Positions 31,539-34,151 of a stretch of DNA of 34,151 bases are shown here, piece after piece. Origin of the DNA: Terriglobia bacterium (GTDB taxonomy: Bacteria; Acidobacteriota; Terriglobia; JAIQFV01); contig JAIQFY010000053.1 of assembly GCA_020072965.1 (NCBI GenBank), positions 1 to 34,151 of the forward strand. Direction: 5' to 3'. Each line of letters begins with the position of its first letter. Position 1 is the stretch's first letter. The notes under the pieces were generated by a model. That model made no database searches, was not told where the DNA came from, and was given only the letters and a program-made list of their open reading frames with translations. Position numbers and translations under genes: made by a program.

Positions 31539-32573
31539 TCACATCGTCAGAACGACGCGGAACTGGGCCTTGCCGCTCAACATTCGCGCATAGGCTTCAG
31601 CCGCTTTTTCGAGCGGATATTTTTCAATCATGGGACGCACGCCGGTCAGTTCGGCGAAACGCAGCGTATCCTCGGAATCGGCTGGTGTGCCGGCGGCCCA
31701 GCCTTGAATGGTTCGACTTCCGCTAATCAGCTGGATCGGGGTGACCTCGATGGGATCAAAGGTCGCACCGATCACCACGAGCTTGCCGTTGGGCCCCAGG
31801 CCATCGATCAGTTCGGACATCGCTTTCGAGCTTGGGGCTGTCGCCAGAATGACGCGTGCGCCGCCCAGTTTTTGCAATTCCTCTGCCGCGTTCGTCGATT
31901 TGCTGTCGATGTAGACGTTGGCTCCGAGTTTTTTGGCGAGCGAAGCGTTCTCGGATCCGCGCCCGATCGCCGCGACCCTGTAACCGAACTTGTTCGCGAA
32001 CTGAATTCCGAGGTGACCTAGACCGCCGATCCCCTGCACCGCCACCAGGTCGCCGGGAAACGCCCCGCTGTGCCGCAGCGCGTTGAAGGTAGTAATTCCG
32101 GCGCAGAGCAGCGGCGCAGCGTCGGCGTCACTCAGGCTTTCCGGTATCGCCACCAGGGCTTCCACGGGAGCCACCATGTACTCCTGGTATCCGCCGTCAT
32201 AGCTGATGCCCGCAATCTTCAGATTCCGGCAATTGCGAAAATCTCCGCGCCGGCACTCGAGACACGTGCCGTCCTGCCCGCCGTGCCAGCCGACTCCGAC
32301 GCGCTGCCCCTTCTTCCACCCGGAAACCCCGGCGCCCACCTCATCGATGAGGCCTGCTACTTCGTGTCCCGGAACGCGAGGGTACTGAATCCCGGGCCAG
32401 GCGCCTTCTTTCGTGAGCACGTCACTGTGGCAGACCCCACAGGCCTGCACCTGGATGCGCACATGTCCGACCCCCGGCTTGGGAATCTCGCGCTCAACAA
32501 TCTGGAAATCGGACCCCGCCTTGGAAATCTGCGCCACCTTCATAGGTGCCATTGCAATCTTTGTAGTTGTCAT
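31539..32573 (-). CDS. Zinc-dependent alcohol dehydrogenase
   Basis: The 344-aa medium-chain dehydrogenase oxidises alcohols or reduces aldehydes with NAD(P). Catalytic zinc ligands are C45 (CGVCHSD), H70 with E71 (GHEVAG), and C157 (APLLCAG). The Rossmann loop is GIGGLG (181-186). The structural-zinc lobe has C104, C107 and C115, but the first position of the usual CxxCxxCx7C is Asp101. The start at 32573 is preceded by GGAGAAATC; a longer frame from 32648 has no site. It is on the same strand as the isochorismatase-like gene, 28 bases downstream of it, so the two are likely one unit. The natural substrate is unknown. Confidence 0.88.
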   Translation of the reverse strand: MTTTKIAMAPMKVAQISKAGSDFQIVEREIPKPGVGHVRIQVQACGVCHSDVLTKEGAWPGIQYPRVPGHEVAGLIDEVGAGVSGWKKGQRVGVGWHGGQDGTCLECRRGDFRNCRNLKIAGISYDGGYQEYMVAPVEALVAIPESLSDADAAPLLCAGITTFNALRHSGAFPGDLVAVQGIGGLGHLGIQFANKFGYRVAAIGRGSENASLAKKLGANVYIDSKSTNAAEELQKLGGARVILATAPSSKAMSELIDGLGPNGKLVVIGATFDPIEVTPIQLISGSRTIQGWAAGTPADSEDTLRFAELTGVRPMIEKYPLEKAAEAYARMLSGKAQFRVVLTM

Positions 32574-32601
32574 GATTTCTCCTTTGAATTTTGAACTTTC
32601 T

Positions 32602-33243
32602 TCAATAATGTTCACTCCTACTGCCGAAAATCGAATCGACGACTTCATTTGTGGTCACCATGGCACCGGCGTAGTTTGGGATATTCACGTCGAGAGCGGC
32701 ACGCATCTCCTTATCCGAGTAACTCGCCGTCGCATCTTTCACCATCGTGACCTCGTAGCCAAGCTCAGCGGCATAACGAACAGTGGCCTCTACACACGTG
32801 TGTGCGATGAGTCCCATGACGATGAGCTGATGGATGCCGTGTCTCTTGAGCTGCAAATCCAAATCCGTGTTGGCGAAGCCACTGGAACACCAATGCTCGA
32901 GGGCCACGATATCGCCCGGTTGAGGGGCGAACTCGCGGCGGATCTCGCCACCCCACGTGCCGTATTCGAACGCTTTGTGCAACCAAGCTGCCTTCTGAAT
33001 AGGCGCAATGTATCGCCAGTTCTCGTAGTCGCCTGGACGATATCGACGATGCAAGGCATAGAAAACGCGAAGCTGCGCTTTCCGCGCCGCGTTCAAGACT
33101 TGCAGCATATGAGGAATGCAGTCATTCGCTTCCGCGACGGCCCGAATTCGGTCCCAGATCTTGCCACCTTGGGAAATGAAGTCGTTATATGGATCGATGA
33201 CGAGAAGCGCAGTGATCTCCTTTTCAAACTTCAAATCTGCCAC
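32602..33243 (-). CDS. Isochorismatase-like cysteine hydrolase
   Basis: The 213-aa protein has the isochorismatase/nicotinamidase fold. Asp17 lies in LLVIDPYNDF, the nucleophile is C150 in GLIAHTCVEATVRYA, and a cis-peptide-like turn lies just before it. The usual catalytic Lys region reads ALEHWCSSGFANTDLD, with Glu-His where Lys is common, so the reaction is hard to predict; relatives hydrolyse amides or esters of small molecules. I start it at the GTG at 33243 because GGAGGAGAGCTC lies directly upstream; an ATG-type frame to 33318 adds residues that do not fit. It probably heads a unit with the alcohol dehydrogenase. Confidence 0.8.
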   Translation of the reverse strand: MADLKFEKEITALLVIDPYNDFISQGGKIWDRIRAVAEANDCIPHMLQVLNAARKAQLRVFYALHRRYRPGDYENWRYIAPIQKAAWLHKAFEYGTWGGEIRREFAPQPGDIVALEHWCSSGFANTDLDLQLKRHGIHQLIVMGLIAHTCVEATVRYAAELGYEVTMVKDATASYSDKEMRAALDVNIPNYAGAMVTTNEVVDSIFGSRSEHY

Positions 33244-33314
33244 GAGCTCTCCTCCTGCCTGTTGCCAGAATCGACAGTTTGAGTTGTTGCATGCGAGCGC
33301 GCCAGCCAGCAGAA

Positions 33315-33638
33315 TCACTTGTCCCTTAGGGCGTGTCGCTCGACACTCTTTGCGAACAGAGGCGTTTCTTGCCGGTTATGGGCCTCTGAAATCGGCTTAC
33401 GGGCGGCCTGGAAGACCTCCCACGGAATTCCTTGTTTGCCGAGGAAGTCCAACAACTCCGGCGTCGCAGAGCTGTGGACCATGTTTGTGAACTCACACCT
33501 GTTGTCGTCGATCTTCTTGACGCTCAAGTCCCAGATCACGCCGATCTTTGTGCGTCCCGTAGGGGTAAATACGTCCGAGTTGGAAACAAGTCTCAGGTGA
33601 TCAGGCTGGCCAATCTCCTCGATGTAGTGCTGCACCAT
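33315..33638 (-). CDS. Unknown protein, possibly SRPBCC-like and N-terminally shortened
   Basis: The 107-aa frame has beta strands (LRLVSNSDVFTPTGR, IGVIWDLSVKKIDDNRCEFTNMVHS) followed by a helix-rich end. It recalls the C-terminal half of START/SRPBCC ligand-binding proteins, though no family is certain. The ATG at 33638 has AGAGGA just before it. The region directly upstream is a beta-propeller fragment in another frame, so the gene may have lost its true N-terminus at a recombination joint near 33640-33660, or may be a fortuitous in-frame start. Confidence 0.45.
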   Translation of the reverse strand: MVQHYIEEIGQPDHLRLVSNSDVFTPTGRTKIGVIWDLSVKKIDDNRCEFTNMVHSSATPELLDFLGKQGIPWEVFQAARKPISEAHNRQETPLFAKSVERHALRDK

Positions 33639-33933
33639 CAGTCCTCTTGGGATCACCCATATTGGTCCAGTAGATGTGCCCAGCGGCGACATCGAGCACC
33701 AGGCCATCGGGCAACCTCCGGCCTTCGTTGATGATGGTCTTCAAATCGGAGCCATCAGGGTTTGCGGACAGTATGCGGCCCCTCCGGCCTTCGTTGATGA
33801 TGGTCTTCAAATCGGAGCCATCAGGGTTTGCGGACAGTATGCGGCCGGCGCCGAGGTCCAAGACGAAGAGCCTACCGGACGTGGGTGCGTTTTTCGCCTC
33901 TGCGTCTATCGGTGTGAAAGCTATCGCGCTCAT
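33601..33933 (-). pseudogene. Beta-propeller (YWTD/NHL-like) protein, N-terminal fragment
   Basis: The 110-aa frame has propeller-blade motifs: RLFVLDLGAGRILSANPDGSDLK, then LVLDVAAGHIYWTNMGDPK. A 22-residue blade segment is duplicated exactly (66 bases, twice). After YWTNMGDPK the sequence leaves the family and the frame stops, so only one to two blades of the usual five to seven remain. The start overlaps the stop of the upstream gene by four bases (ATGA), so it is translationally coupled. There is no obvious signal peptide. Confidence 0.6.
33715..33846. repeat. Perfect 66-bp tandem duplication
   Basis: 33715-33780 and 33781-33846 are identical by eye and in frame with the propeller fragment, duplicating 22 codons. 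Absence of any difference implies a recent event or an assembly artefact. Confidence 0.85.
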
Positions 33934-34151
33934 GTAGCCGTGTCATCGTCGTCCGCCCGCCCGAGCGTAGGCAGGTGCTTGCCGAAGTTCAATTCGAAGT
34001 CGCTCGGAATGCCGTAACCCATACTGCGGATCCTGGCACGGCGCGTCCGCTGACCGGGCCAGGCTAGGGCAGAGAAGAACATATCGTTGCTCGACTGGAG
34101 CTCGGTAGCTGTCGGCGTCCCGAACCGATTGACCTGGGCCTTCACCGCGCC
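33930..34151 (-). CDS. Unknown protein, 5' end outside the window
   Basis: About 72 codons are visible, ending GRADDDDTAT and a TGA that overlaps the ATG of the propeller gene. The frame is open to the window edge (a GTG at 34145 is the first in-frame start visible), so this may be the C-terminal part of a longer gene. The stretch RFGTPTATELQSSNDMFFSALAW is not one I recognise. The four-base overlap makes real coupling with the next gene likely. Confidence 0.4.
   Translation of the reverse strand, partial: GAVKAQVNRFGTPTATELQSSNDMFFSALAWPGQRTRRARIRSMGYGIPSDFELNFGKHLPTLGRADDDDTAT

Overview
The window reads as chromosomal DNA of an uncultivated soil or subsurface bacterium, most likely an acidobacterium. 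The best evidence is two very long FtsX/MacB-type permeases without an ATPase partner (802 and 845 aa), an architecture (acidobacterial duplicated orphan permease, ADOP) found mostly in Acidobacteriota. Moderately high GC, TPR/PASTA/PilZ proteins and many low-complexity intergenic repeats fit. The assignment is an inference from gene families; no rRNA is present.

Layout. 1-14.8 kb is mostly intact: two divergent PilZ proteins (c-di-GMP type), an exported 8-TPR protein, a DJ-1/PfpI protein, a radical SAM/SPASM protein, ADOP permease 1, a membrane-anchored PASTA-PKD protein overlapping a small unknown gene, a flavin-reductase-like protein and ADOP permease 2. Between 15.2 and 16.3 kb lies the most unusual structure: one intact tRNA-Ala(GGC) inside an array of tRNA-Ala-derived fragments. 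Two 112-bp direct repeats, each carrying a promoter and the 5' half of a tRNA with an abnormal anticodon arm, flank a small GIY-YIG nuclease gene. Three tandem 3'-half copies follow, and a seventh copy lies 10.5 kb away.

16.4-21.5 kb is accessory and partly decayed: a two-gene membrane module, an integron attC-like site followed by a truncated cassette-like gene, a 25-bp inverted repeat, an exported unknown protein, and structured palindromic repeats. 21.5-26.8 kb holds central metabolism in pieces: an intact phosphoketolase gene, a frameshifted acetate kinase fragment joined to a scrap of glycogen phosphorylase, an IS1380-type transposase remnant, and F1 ATP synthase beta (5' truncated) and epsilon genes.

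26.8-34.1 kb is a mostly minus-strand run of oxidoreductase and hydrolase genes (two SDRs without the usual catalytic Tyr, an NmrA-like protein, a zinc alcohol dehydrogenase, an isochorismatase-like hydrolase), mixed with gene fragments: AAA+ ATPase, M19 dipeptidase, DUF6130-like, NTF2-like and beta-propeller. The density of broken genes next to dispersed repeats suggests repeated recombination or repeat-mediated deletion. An assembly chimera cannot be excluded at some joints (atpD 5' end, ackA/glgP, beta-propeller).
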